28,827 nt of DNA, taken from positions 1-28,827 of the forward strand of contig CAZPLZ010000015.1 of assembly GCA_964587525.1 (NCBI GenBank). The letters run 5' to 3'. This DNA is from CAZPLZ01 sp964587525 (lineage in GTDB: Bacteria > Oederibacteriota > CAKKQC01). The notes beneath the pieces are model-generated. The model was not told where the DNA came from. It saw only the letters and a program-made list of their open reading frames with translations, and made no database searches. The position numbers and the translations under genes were made by a program. Below are positions 23,194-28,827 of this stretch, one piece after another (position 1 is the stretch's first letter; each line of letters starts with the position of its first letter).

Positions 23194-23255
23194 CTATGTC
23201 CCCTACCCACCTTCTAGCCATGATGTTAGGGGCCGGCACACTCATTATTAGGACA

Positions 23256-23549
23256 TTACTTGTCTTTTTTCTCCTTTTGTCTTTCAAATCCCTTTTCGAT
23301 ATCCACGATTTCATCCTTAATCGTATCAGGAGTATCTGGATCTTTTTTAACTCTGTCAGATATCTTGTTCATAGTAGAAGATTTTTCTTCATCCGACACA
23401 TTTTTATTTGCAAGGGTTTCCAATTCTTTTTCTGTCATTTCCTTCCTTATCAATTTTGATAAATTTTTTGAAACCTTAACACCTTTTTTCTTACCCTCTT
23501 TTCTAAGCTTCGATTCAATAAACATGTTTTTCCATCCTTTATCTACCAT
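23256..23549 (-). CDS. Lys/Glu-rich hypothetical protein, AT-rich, possibly transferred
   Basis: A 97-residue highly charged protein (Lys and Glu dominate) with no recognised domain; examples are EMTEKELETLANKNVSDEE and DEIVDIEKGFERQKEKKDK. The DNA is strikingly AT-rich compared with its neighbours, which suggests recent acquisition. The 3' end of the gene (23262-23329) is repeated just upstream of its start (23550-23620) at a spacing of exactly 288 bp, or 96 codons. The upstream copy reads in frame into this gene (QKEKKD then MVDKGW), so the ORF looks like the last unit of a tandem-repeat protein whose earlier units have been lost. Function is unknown. Confidence 0.45.
   Translation of the reverse strand: MVDKGWKNMFIESKLRKEGKKKGVKVSKNLSKLIRKEMTEKELETLANKNVSDEEKSSTMNKISDRVKKDPDTPDTIKDEIVDIEKGFERQKEKKDK
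23262..23329. repeat. Direct repeat A (3' end of Lys-rich ORF)
   Basis: About 68 bp similar to 23550-23620, including TCTTTTTTCTCCTTTTG, a diverged middle and GTATCAG at the end. Spacing between copies is 288 bp. Confidence 0.75.
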
Positions 23550-23620
23550 GTCTTTTTTCTCCTTTTGTTTTTCAAATTCATTTTCAATATCCTTGATTTC
23601 ATCTTAATCCATAGTATCAG
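23550..23620. repeat. Direct repeat B (upstream of Lys-rich ORF)
   Basis: Partner of 23262-23329. On the minus strand it encodes DEIKDIENEFEKQKEKKD in frame with the downstream ATG at 23549. A TAA just before this segment closes the upstream frame. Confidence 0.75.
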
Positions 23621-23628
23621 TAGTAATA

Positions 23629-23883
23629 TTAGGGACGCTTTTGAATAATTAAATTCCTCCTAACCAAGTCTTGCACCAATCTCTTCCTCAATCCGTCTAC
23701 TTCGTACGACCCCCTGTCGTATGTGAATTTCTCTCGCTTTGACCCTGCCAGCAGTCCCGGATCGCTCAACTCTATGAGGTGATGATTTTCGTCATATACA
23801 TAGGTGGCAATCTCCTCGCCAGGCCACGTGACCTTCACGAGCTGATCCAAGTCGTTGTATTCGTACCGCACCACCCGCCCCAA
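23629..23883 (-). pseudogene. RHS/YD-repeat fragment
   Basis: 84 residues beginning GRVVRYEYNDLDQLVKVTW and containing ATYVYDENHHLIEL, which are two YD-type repeats as in RHS and related polymorphic toxin or cell-surface proteins. The frame is closed by a TGA 30 nt upstream of the TTG at 23883. An alternative frame upstream would give EIIFDATWG, a plausible continuation, so a frameshift is possible. The rest of a normal RHS protein (over 1000 residues) is absent. The tail after SDPGLLAGSKREKFTYDRG has no recognised domain. It sits beside the AT-rich Lys-rich ORF, within the mobile zone. Confidence 0.65.
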
Positions 23884-23944
23884 GTGGCGTCGAAGATAAT
23901 TTCATGGCGACGTCATTGTAGCAAAATGGTCAGTGGTACTGGCC

Positions 23945-24379
23945 TTAAGAAACAAAACCTGAGAGCAAGAATGCGCAGAGAAGAACCACAGCGAGGCCGA
24001 GCCAGATCACCCAGGCGATCAGGCGAAAGAGACGGGCCGGCGTGGCGACAACCCGGCGCGTCGTCCGTTCCAAGAACTGGCTCACCGAATCCCGAGCCTG
24101 ACCTTCCGGTAACGTGAGAGCATGGCTTCCAAGTTCTTTGGCCAGGCGTTCCAGCCCCACGGCGAAGAAAAGTGCCAGACCAGCCAGACATCCGAGAGAA
24201 CCAGTCAGGGAGAGAAGCACTGCGTGGGTGAGACCGAGACCAGCCGGAGGGGATGGAAAAAAGTGATGATGAACCACGGCCGCGAGACTTCCCAGCCCCA
24301 GACCGGTGAGCCCGCCTAGACCTACGCGGTTGAGGAAAAGCCACAGCAGATCACGCGAGAGTGGCCGAGGCATCAACAC
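23945..24379 (-). CDS. Small membrane protein downstream of lemA
   Basis: A protein of about 144 residues with three hydrophobic segments (near residues 20-37, 48-73 and 120-143) and a charged loop between the second and third (ERLAKELGSHALTLPEGQ). No family recognised. I place the start at GTG 24379 because AGGAGG lies six bases upstream; TTG 24376 and ATG 24373 follow closely, and longer versions run into lemA. It follows lemA by about 40 nt and is probably the last gene of the queD-GIDE-lemA unit. Confidence 0.65.
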   Translation of the reverse strand: MLMPRPLSRDLLWLFLNRVGLGGLTGLGLGSLAAVVHHHFFPSPPAGLGLTHAVLLSLTGSLGCLAGLALFFAVGLERLAKELGSHALTLPEGQARDSVSQFLERTTRRVVATPARLFRLIAWVIWLGLAVVLLCAFLLSGFVS

Positions 24380-24419
24380 ATTCAGCCTCCTCATCACGGT
24401 GCCAACCTTCGGGGGGAGA

Positions 24420-24986
24420 TTAGGGCATCTGGAACTTGACTTCCACGTCCCGCTTGTCAGGTTCCGGAACTTGGAAAAGCTCGCGCTGGCGGTACCCAAC
24501 ACACGTTGCCACAAAACTCGTGGGGACCACCTCGATCCCAATATTGTAGTTCGTGGTGGCGGAATTGTAGAACTCGCGGCGGTCGGATAGCTCGTTTTCT
24601 AACTGCGAGATGCGCTCTTGAAGCTGGACAAACATCTCCTGGGATTTCAACTCAGGATAGTTCTCCGCGAGGGCAAACAGCCGCCCGAGTGCGGCTGAGA
24701 GCTCACCTTCCTTTTTGATCCGGTCGCCAGTTTCCCTAGCGCCGTAGGCGGCGTTGCGGGTCGAGATCACATGCTCCAGGGTCTCACGCTCATACTTCAT
24801 GTAGCCCTCACAGACCTGGATGAGCTTCGGGATCTCGTCATGACGCTGTTTGAGGATCACATCGATGTTGAACCAGGCCCGGTCGCACTGGTTCTTGAGA
24901 AACACCAGCCGGTTGTACAGACTCCCAAAGTAGGCCAGCATGGTGGCACCAACGACCGAAAGGATCACGAGTCCCGCGATACCCAT
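24420..24986 (-). CDS. lemA: LemA family protein
   Basis: A 188-residue protein with one N-terminal membrane helix (residues 3-22) followed by the LemA helical-bundle domain. Typical segments are YNRLVFLKNQCDRAWFNIDV, LKQRHDEIPKLIQVCEGYM, ETLEHVISTRNAA, ALGRLFALAENYPELKS and the C-terminal YNIGIEVVPTSFVA. LemA proteins expose most of the chain on one membrane face; their molecular role is not settled. The ATG has GGAGG eight bases upstream. It lies 16 nt after the GIDE-domain gene, a pairing often seen in bacteria. Confidence 0.93.
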   Translation of the reverse strand: MGIAGLVILSVVGATMLAYFGSLYNRLVFLKNQCDRAWFNIDVILKQRHDEIPKLIQVCEGYMKYERETLEHVISTRNAAYGARETGDRIKKEGELSAALGRLFALAENYPELKSQEMFVQLQERISQLENELSDRREFYNSATTNYNIGIEVVPTSFVATCVGYRQRELFQVPEPDKRDVEVKFQMP

Positions 24987-25002
24987 GCTTTAAGCCTCCA
25001 TT

Positions 25003-26037
25003 CTACCGTCGCCTCAACAACCGCAACATCCCCCACACCGTCAGGGCCACAAGCAGGGCTGCCCGTACCCAGTTGGACAACGGCACGTTGCTGATGGCCG
25101 GCATCATCCAAATACCCGCCAGCAGCAACACCAGACCTCCATTGATCGAGAGGCCAGGGTGACCATGCGCCTTGAGTGCCTCCCGCTCGTGCCCTGAGGA
25201 AATCAAGAAATAGCCAAACTTAGGCTTACGCACCACGAGTGGAACAACCTCTCTCCCCCGGGCGAGATCCTCTTTCATAACCTCCTCTTGGACCTGAGCG
25301 CGCGCATACGCCCACTCCTCCGGCTGGATAATGCCATCTCTGTTGACATCCAGAGTTGCCATCTTTTCCGGCACTCTCGTCCACCGGCGCAATTTCTGAA
25401 GTACCCGTTGCCGCCGGTCCTGCAGAGGGTCACGCAACTTCCCCACACTCCCAAGGACATAGACTTCGCCATCAGCCAGGATCGCCCACTCCTGGATATG
25501 ATAGATCGCGTCTCTCAACCCGTCCCCGCTGCGCCAAGGAACACCGCTCAAGTCGCAGAACTGCTTGATGTCATCGGACGGTTCCGTCCCAGGGGTCACA
25601 TAGACGTTGCACGTGGAGACTCCGGAAATATCAGCGTCATCCGGCATGACCAGGATGCGTCCGGTCTCGTCCTCCAGGAAAAACAGTTCCCGGGTTTCCC
25701 GGCGAAACACCCGGGTGCTGTACCGGTGCCCGCGGTGATCTGTCCACTCCCTGTTCACCTCCACCAGGTTCCAGACAGAATCGAGACCCCGCACAGGCGA
25801 GGGGCGGGATCCGTTGGCCAACTTGGCCAGCCCTTTCAGCTCCGCCAAACCCATGGCCACCGAGCGGACTCTGCTGGTGGCCACATTGGCGATCATCCGA
25901 CGGCGGTACAGCCCCCGCCAGCCCTTGATGGTCAACACCGCCCCGGACGCGATGAACATGGAGGCGAGCGGAAAGTAAGAAATGGGGAGTTTTATTCTTA
26001 GCCGGAATAGGTGGCCGAAGAGCCTAAAGTTTCCCAC
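25003..26037 (-). CDS. GIDE-domain membrane protein with EF-hand
   Basis: A 344-residue protein with an N-terminal hydrophobic segment (about 15-39) followed by RRRMIANVATSRVRSVAMGL, which is how bacterial GIDE-domain proteins (named after the GIDE E3 ligase region) begin. The domain end IQEWAILADGEVYVLGSV is also typical. Residues 230-241 (DVNRDGIIQPEE) are a canonical 12-residue EF-hand calcium loop. Two further membrane helices are near 299-315 and 322-341. No RING finger is present, so no ligase activity is implied. The GTG at 26037 overlaps queD by 40 nt; ATG 25959 is an alternative but would cut into the first membrane segment. It pairs with lemA. Confidence 0.8.
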   Translation of the reverse strand: MGNFRLFGHLFRLRIKLPISYFPLASMFIASGAVLTIKGWRGLYRRRMIANVATSRVRSVAMGLAELKGLAKLANGSRPSPVRGLDSVWNLVEVNREWTDHRGHRYSTRVFRRETRELFFLEDETGRILVMPDDADISGVSTCNVYVTPGTEPSDDIKQFCDLSGVPWRSGDGLRDAIYHIQEWAILADGEVYVLGSVGKLRDPLQDRRQRVLQKLRRWTRVPEKMATLDVNRDGIIQPEEWAYARAQVQEEVMKEDLARGREVVPLVVRKPKFGYFLISSGHEREALKAHGHPGLSINGGLVLLLAGIWMMPAISNVPLSNWVRAALLVALTVWGMLRLLRRR

Positions 26038-26399
26038 AGCCGCACAGATACCACCGGCAGCCCTTTCTGCTTCGCATACTCGAAAATCATTCTGGCGATG
26101 TTTTCAGCCGTGGGATTACCCTCCATCAGAACCATCGGCTCGTTGAGGCGCTGAAGCAGCGGCACCGCCGGGTCATCCTTGCGCAGCAGCATCTTGTGGT
26201 CCAGCTCGGCGTCGATCCAGCTTTGCACATGGCGCTTGACCTCCTCAAAGTCCATCACCATGCCCAGCTTATCGAGCGCACCGGCGGACAACTCGATCTC
26301 GACTTTTCCGTTGTGCCCATGCAGATGGCGGCACTTTCCCTGATACTCCAGCAGCCGGTGCCCGTAGCAAAAGTGAATTTCTCTGATGACCGTGTACAT
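25998..26399 (-). CDS. queD: 6-carboxy-5,6,7,8-tetrahydropterin synthase QueD
   Basis: A 133-residue T-fold enzyme. The Zn-binding histidines are H14 (FCYGHRL) and H27/H29 (RHLHGHNG), the catalytic Cys is C23, and DFEEVK, LDHKMLL, NPTAENIA and VRLWETL follow in the usual order. It converts 7,8-dihydroneopterin triphosphate to 6-carboxytetrahydropterin, an early step to preQ0 and queuosine. queC starts 1.9 kb away on the other strand; queE is not in the window. The ATG at 26399 is eight bases after a TACAAT -10, with TGGTCA as a possible -35, so the message may be leaderless, leaving no room for a preQ1 riboswitch. Confidence 0.93.
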   Translation of the reverse strand: MYTVIREIHFCYGHRLLEYQGKCRHLHGHNGKVEIELSAGALDKLGMVMDFEEVKRHVQSWIDAELDHKMLLRKDDPAVPLLQRLNEPMVLMEGNPTAENIARMIFEYAKQKGLPVVSVRLWETLGSSATYSG

Positions 26400-26407
26400 G
26401 TTCCCCG

Positions 26408-26413
26408 ATTGTA
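26408..26413 (-). promoter_or_regulatory. -10 element (TACAAT) for queD operon
   Basis: TACAAT lies eight bases before the queD ATG. A -35-like TGGTCA (26431-26436) sits 17 bp upstream. Predicted transcript start is at or next to the ATG. Confidence 0.5.
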
Positions 26414-26445
26414 TTAGAACCGCCCACGAATGACCAGAACAAGGA

Positions 26446-26451
26446 TATGAT
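26446..26451 (+). promoter_or_regulatory. -10-like TATGAT before the secreted-protein gene
   Basis: TATGAT lies seven bases before ATG 26459. No good -35 is visible, and an AAGGA ten bases before ATG 26456 could instead act as a ribosome site, so this call is tentative. Confidence 0.3.
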
Positions 26452-26458
26452 AAACATG

Positions 26459-27517
26459 ATGAGGCTTCACGACGCCATCTTCATCGCGTTGCTGGTTGCT
26501 CCTCGAACCAGCGGCGCTGCGCCAGACTTAGGGCCAGCCTCGTCACCCTCAAACACGACCCTCACCGGGTCATTTCGCCTGACCCTGACCGGCGACCCGC
26601 TGACCGCCACTCCTTTGGTTACGGAACGCTTGGGCGTGATTCCGTTCGGACGATGGCTGAACGCCATTCCAGCGGAGAAAAACAAGCGCGGCTTCGAATT
26701 TGCCGCGCAACTCAACAACTGCTCCAGCCGGGGGTGCATCGTGGGACTGGAGGATACCCAGCGTGTGTTGATCGCCAAGCGCGGCATCGCGGATGCGATC
26801 CGTCTGGACATCTTTGACGCCGGCTGGAAGCGTATCGAAGCAGCCGCCATCTCTGAGAGCGGCCAGGTGGCCATTCCTGTCGTGTCGCCCAAAGACCGCA
26901 GGGAGATCTGGATCATCCGCAGCAACGGGCGTATGCGCAAGCGCATCCCCCATGCGGTGAAAGGTCCCATGATGCTGCGCTGGCGCAATGGCAGCCTGTT
27001 CATGGTCTACCAGGGTCCTGGTGGCTTTTCAGCGATGCGAGCCTCCTTAAGCGCCGGGACGATGCAGAGCGCCACACCGATGGAGGCCTGGTGGGTAAGC
27101 TGCAAGGGCGGGCCGGCACAGCCGCTCGCCGTGGGACTGACCGGAGAAATCCACGAGTTGTTGGAGGGCGTCCTTACCCTTCCGCTGTACCGGCGCGGCA
27201 ACCCGCAACCGGGCTGGCTGGAATTGACACAGTCGACCCGCCCCATGACCACGCAAGGGTCCACCAGCCCTGTCCACGTGAAGATTGACTGTCTGGGCCG
27301 GGTGAACATCGTGAGTGCTCTAGGCAATGAGGTCTGGTGCCTGCGATTCGGCCCTGATGGAAAAATCCTCAAGGCCTCAAAGGTTGACGTAAACCTCGCG
27401 GGGGATCATCGATCCATCAAGATCGATCAGCGCGGGCGGTTTTACCTTCTCGAGGCGGAGCTCGACTTGACACAAGGGGGAGAACCCAGTCAACTCAACC
27501 TGTTGAGACTGAACTAA
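26459..27517 (+). CDS. Secreted hypothetical protein, propeller-like repeats
   Basis: About 352 residues with a probable N-terminal signal (MRLHDAIFIALLVAPRTSGA, cleavage near GAA). The rest is beta-rich with recurring short strands such as GQVAIPVVSPKDRREIWII, RWRNGSLFMVYQG, CLGRVNIVSALGNEVWCLRF and IDQRGRFYLLEAEL, as in six- or seven-bladed propellers. No family recognised and no catalytic motif seen. Three ATGs are close together (26447, 26456, 26459). I prefer 26459 because a TATGAT lies seven bases before it and the signal peptide begins cleanly there. It diverges from queD and converges with the reductase gene 14 nt away. Confidence 0.72.
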   Translation: MRLHDAIFIALLVAPRTSGAAPDLGPASSPSNTTLTGSFRLTLTGDPLTATPLVTERLGVIPFGRWLNAIPAEKNKRGFEFAAQLNNCSSRGCIVGLEDTQRVLIAKRGIADAIRLDIFDAGWKRIEAAAISESGQVAIPVVSPKDRREIWIIRSNGRMRKRIPHAVKGPMMLRWRNGSLFMVYQGPGGFSAMRASLSAGTMQSATPMEAWWVSCKGGPAQPLAVGLTGEIHELLEGVLTLPLYRRGNPQPGWLELTQSTRPMTTQGSTSPVHVKIDCLGRVNIVSALGNEVWCLRFGPDGKILKASKVDVNLAGDHRSIKIDQRGRFYLLEAELDLTQGGEPSQLNLLRLN

Positions 27518-27531
27518 CCGGTCTGGCGTTG

Positions 27532-28269
27532 TTACGCGATTAACCGGCCGCCGTCAACCGGCAGGAACACACCGGTGATGAAATCTGACCCTTCCAACAG
27601 AAACACCACCGCCGCGGCGATATCATCAGGAGTTCCATGGCGCTTCAGTGGTGTCTTGTTCATGATCTCTTGCGCCTCATCCTCCGGGAGGTCAGCGGGC
27701 ACCATAACCGGACCGGGACCGATAGCATTGACACGCACCTTCGGCGCATACGTCCGAGCCAGTCCCTGGGTCATGGTGATCACACCCGCTTTGGATATGC
27801 AGTACGGAATGTAGTCCTTGTACGGCCGCAACCCCGCCCAATCCGCAATGCTGACAATCGCGCCTCCCTCCGGCTGGGTGAGCATGTGCCGGCCGGCGTG
27901 CACAGATACCAGAAATGGCCCCTTCAAGTTGGAATCGAGCGTGCGGTCCCACTCACGTTCCGTCACGGTCGAAAGCGGAGTCTTGAAGAACACCGCCGCG
28001 TTGTTCACCAGCACATCCAGGCGGCCAAACTTGTCAACGGCAGCCTTGATCATCTTCGCCACTTCCGCTTCCTTCGTCAGCTCGGCCTTGACCGTCATCA
28101 CCTCCACGCCCAACGCCTTGATCTCGCCTGCGGTCTTTTCAGCCTCCGCAGAGGACGTGTTAAAGTGCACCACGACAGATGCACCACGTCTGGCCAACGC
28201 CAGCGCAATCACCCGCCCAACCCGCTTGGCGGATCCCGTGACCAGCGCCACTTTGCCTTTAAGATTCAC
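27532..28269 (-). CDS. PTR1-like short-chain dehydrogenase/reductase
   Basis: A 245-residue SDR. The cofactor loop is TGSAKRVG (residues 11-18), the TGx3RxG form typical of pteridine reductases rather than TGx3GxG. NNAA is at 89-92 and Asn114 is in DSNLKGPF. At the usual catalytic Ser there is Asp143 (SIADWAG), 13 residues before Tyr156, with Lys160 (YCISK); Asp-Tyr-Lys is the triad of pteridine reductase PTR1. DYIPY also mirrors the PTR1 substrate loop. Probable role is NADPH reduction of a dihydropterin or dihydrofolate. The GTG at 28269 is six bases after TATAAT; an upstream in-frame start would add 35 residues that run into queC. It lies between queD and queC. Confidence 0.85.
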   Translation of the reverse strand: MNLKGKVALVTGSAKRVGRVIALALARRGASVVVHFNTSSAEAEKTAGEIKALGVEVMTVKAELTKEAEVAKMIKAAVDKFGRLDVLVNNAAVFFKTPLSTVTEREWDRTLDSNLKGPFLVSVHAGRHMLTQPEGGAIVSIADWAGLRPYKDYIPYCISKAGVITMTQGLARTYAPKVRVNAIGPGPVMVPADLPEDEAQEIMNKTPLKRHGTPDDIAAAVVFLLEGSDFITGVFLPVDGGRLIA

Positions 28270-28274
28270 CTGCC

Positions 28275-28281
28275 TATTATA
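28275..28281. promoter_or_regulatory. Shared bidirectional -10 heptamer TATTATA
   Basis: Plus strand TATTAT (28275-28280) is seven bases before the queC ATG, with a -35-like TTGCCT at 28253-28258. Minus strand TATAAT (28281-28276) is six bases before the reductase GTG. The start codons are only 18 nt apart, so both mRNAs would be leaderless and the two directions would compete for one polymerase site. Confidence 0.55.
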
Positions 28282-28287
28282 TGGGGA

Positions 28288-28827
28288 ATGCCCTCTGCAG
28301 TCGGTTTGGTGAGCGGTGGATGTGATAGCGCAGTCCTCCTCACCTGGCTCGCCCGTCACTTTAAGGTTGTGCACCCCGTGTACGTACGGTTCAGGCTTCA
28401 GTGGGAAACGACCGAGCTAGCGTATCTCAAACATTTTTTGCATGCCGCGCAGATTCCTCGCCTCGAGCCGCTCACCGTGGTCTCGTTGCCGGTGACCGAC
28501 ACCTACGCCACCCACTGGAGCGTCACCGGCCGGAGAGCTCCAGGGATACGCAGCGACGACCGCGAGATGTACCTGCCCGGCCGCAACCTGCTGCTGATCT
28601 CCCGCGGTGCGGTCCTCTGCGCTATGCGCCGCGCCTCAACGCTGGCGCTGGGCACCCTCCGAGGGAATCCCTTTCACGACGCTTCGGAAAAATTCCGGAA
28701 CCAGATGGGCCGCGCAGCCTCGCTGGCGCTCGGCCAGAAGATCCGAGTCATCGCCCCATTCTCGCGGATGTCCAAGGCTGGGGTCCTCAAGCTGGGGAAA
28801 GATCTTCCGCTGCATCTCACCTTCTCC
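28288..28827 (+). CDS. queC: 7-cyano-7-deazaguanine (preQ0) synthase QueC, partial
   Basis: The first 180 residues of a PP-loop ATPase, cut by the window end. The PP-loop is LVSGGCDSAVL near the N-terminus, and MYLPGRNLLLISRGAVLCA plus LGTLRGNPFHDASEKF match QueC and its close relatives. The C-terminal Zn-binding cysteine cluster expected in QueC lies beyond the window, so completeness cannot be judged. QueC converts 7-carboxy-7-deazaguanine to preQ0 using ammonia and ATP, a step shared by queuosine and archaeosine synthesis and by 7-deazaguanine DNA modification. ATG 28288 is preferred; the ATG at 28281 is in another frame. It is divergent from the PTR1-like reductase, with queD close by. 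Confidence 0.88.
   Translation, partial: MPSAVGLVSGGCDSAVLLTWLARHFKVVHPVYVRFRLQWETTELAYLKHFLHAAQIPRLEPLTVVSLPVTDTYATHWSVTGRRAPGIRSDDREMYLPGRNLLLISRGAVLCAMRRASTLALGTLRGNPFHDASEKFRNQMGRAASLALGQKIRVIAPFSRMSKAGVLKLGKDLPLHLTFS

Noticed and set aside
28252..28290. preQ1 riboswitch upstream of queC or queD
   Set aside because: The predicted -10 elements lie 7-8 nt from the start codons, leaving no room for an aptamer, and no preQ1-like hairpin with an A-rich tail is visible.

Overview
The window is about 28.8 kb of GC-rich bacterial chromosome. A run of ten N at 14446-14455 marks it as an assembled scaffold, probably from a metagenome. A hopanoid-type hydroxysqualene synthase (hpnC), split glutamate-synthase domains, LemA, QueD/QueC and many GTG/TTG starts point to a Gram-negative-type, poorly cultured lineage. 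NC10, Nitrospirota or Omnitrophota would fit, but nothing here fixes the phylum. Most genes are on the minus strand.

Layout. (1) 1-2340: a polytopic membrane protein carrying an in-frame GC-rich palindromic repeat; a tRNA with anticodon CAT (probably Ile2) beside a 25-nt remnant of a second copy; a solitary higA antitoxin with only the tail of its higB toxin. (2) 2378-10703: a putative operon of a small HTH protein, a 2425-residue repeat protein (HicB-like domain, seven-bladed propeller, FN3 and about 17 Ig/FN3-like domains, carboxypeptidase-regulatory-like domain) and hpnC. (3) 10774-15167: a housekeeping operon read leftwards, flavin reductase - mutY - mutT - cysS - rlmB - EVE protein, with ATGA/TTGA stop-start overlaps at three junctions. 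(4) 15205-16194: a Gfo/Idh/MocA oxidoreductase on the plus strand. (5) 16302-20558: an overlapping set mgsA-mgsB-mgsC-glnT, i.e. the three glutamate-synthase domains as separate proteins plus a type III glutamine synthetase/GmaS-like ligase, divergent from a PhyH-type dioxygenase. (6) 21450-23900: a decay and mobile-element zone with a DNA adenine methylase tail, an IS3-type transposase tail, an intact REP-associated tyrosine transposase element with 25-bp inverted ends, an AT-rich Lys-rich ORF with an in-frame 288-bp-spaced direct repeat, and an RHS/YD fragment. (7) 23945-28827: membrane protein, lemA, a GIDE-domain protein with an EF-hand and queD (one operon), a secreted protein, a PTR1-like short-chain reductase, and the start of queC, which runs off the window.

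The most striking small-scale pattern is at promoters. Genes at the head of transcription units repeatedly show a TAnnnT -10 hexamer only 6-8 nt before the start codon, which predicts leaderless mRNAs. Genes inside operons instead use AGGAGG-type ribosome sites or overlapping starts. At three divergent pairs the -10 is a TAnnnTA heptamer readable as a -10 on both strands.

The best candidates for undescribed biology are the HTH + HicB-headed giant protein, the mgs/glnT set paired with a 2-oxoglutarate dioxygenase, and the PTR1-type reductase sandwiched between queD and queC. All functions are inferred from motifs read by eye; no database search was possible.
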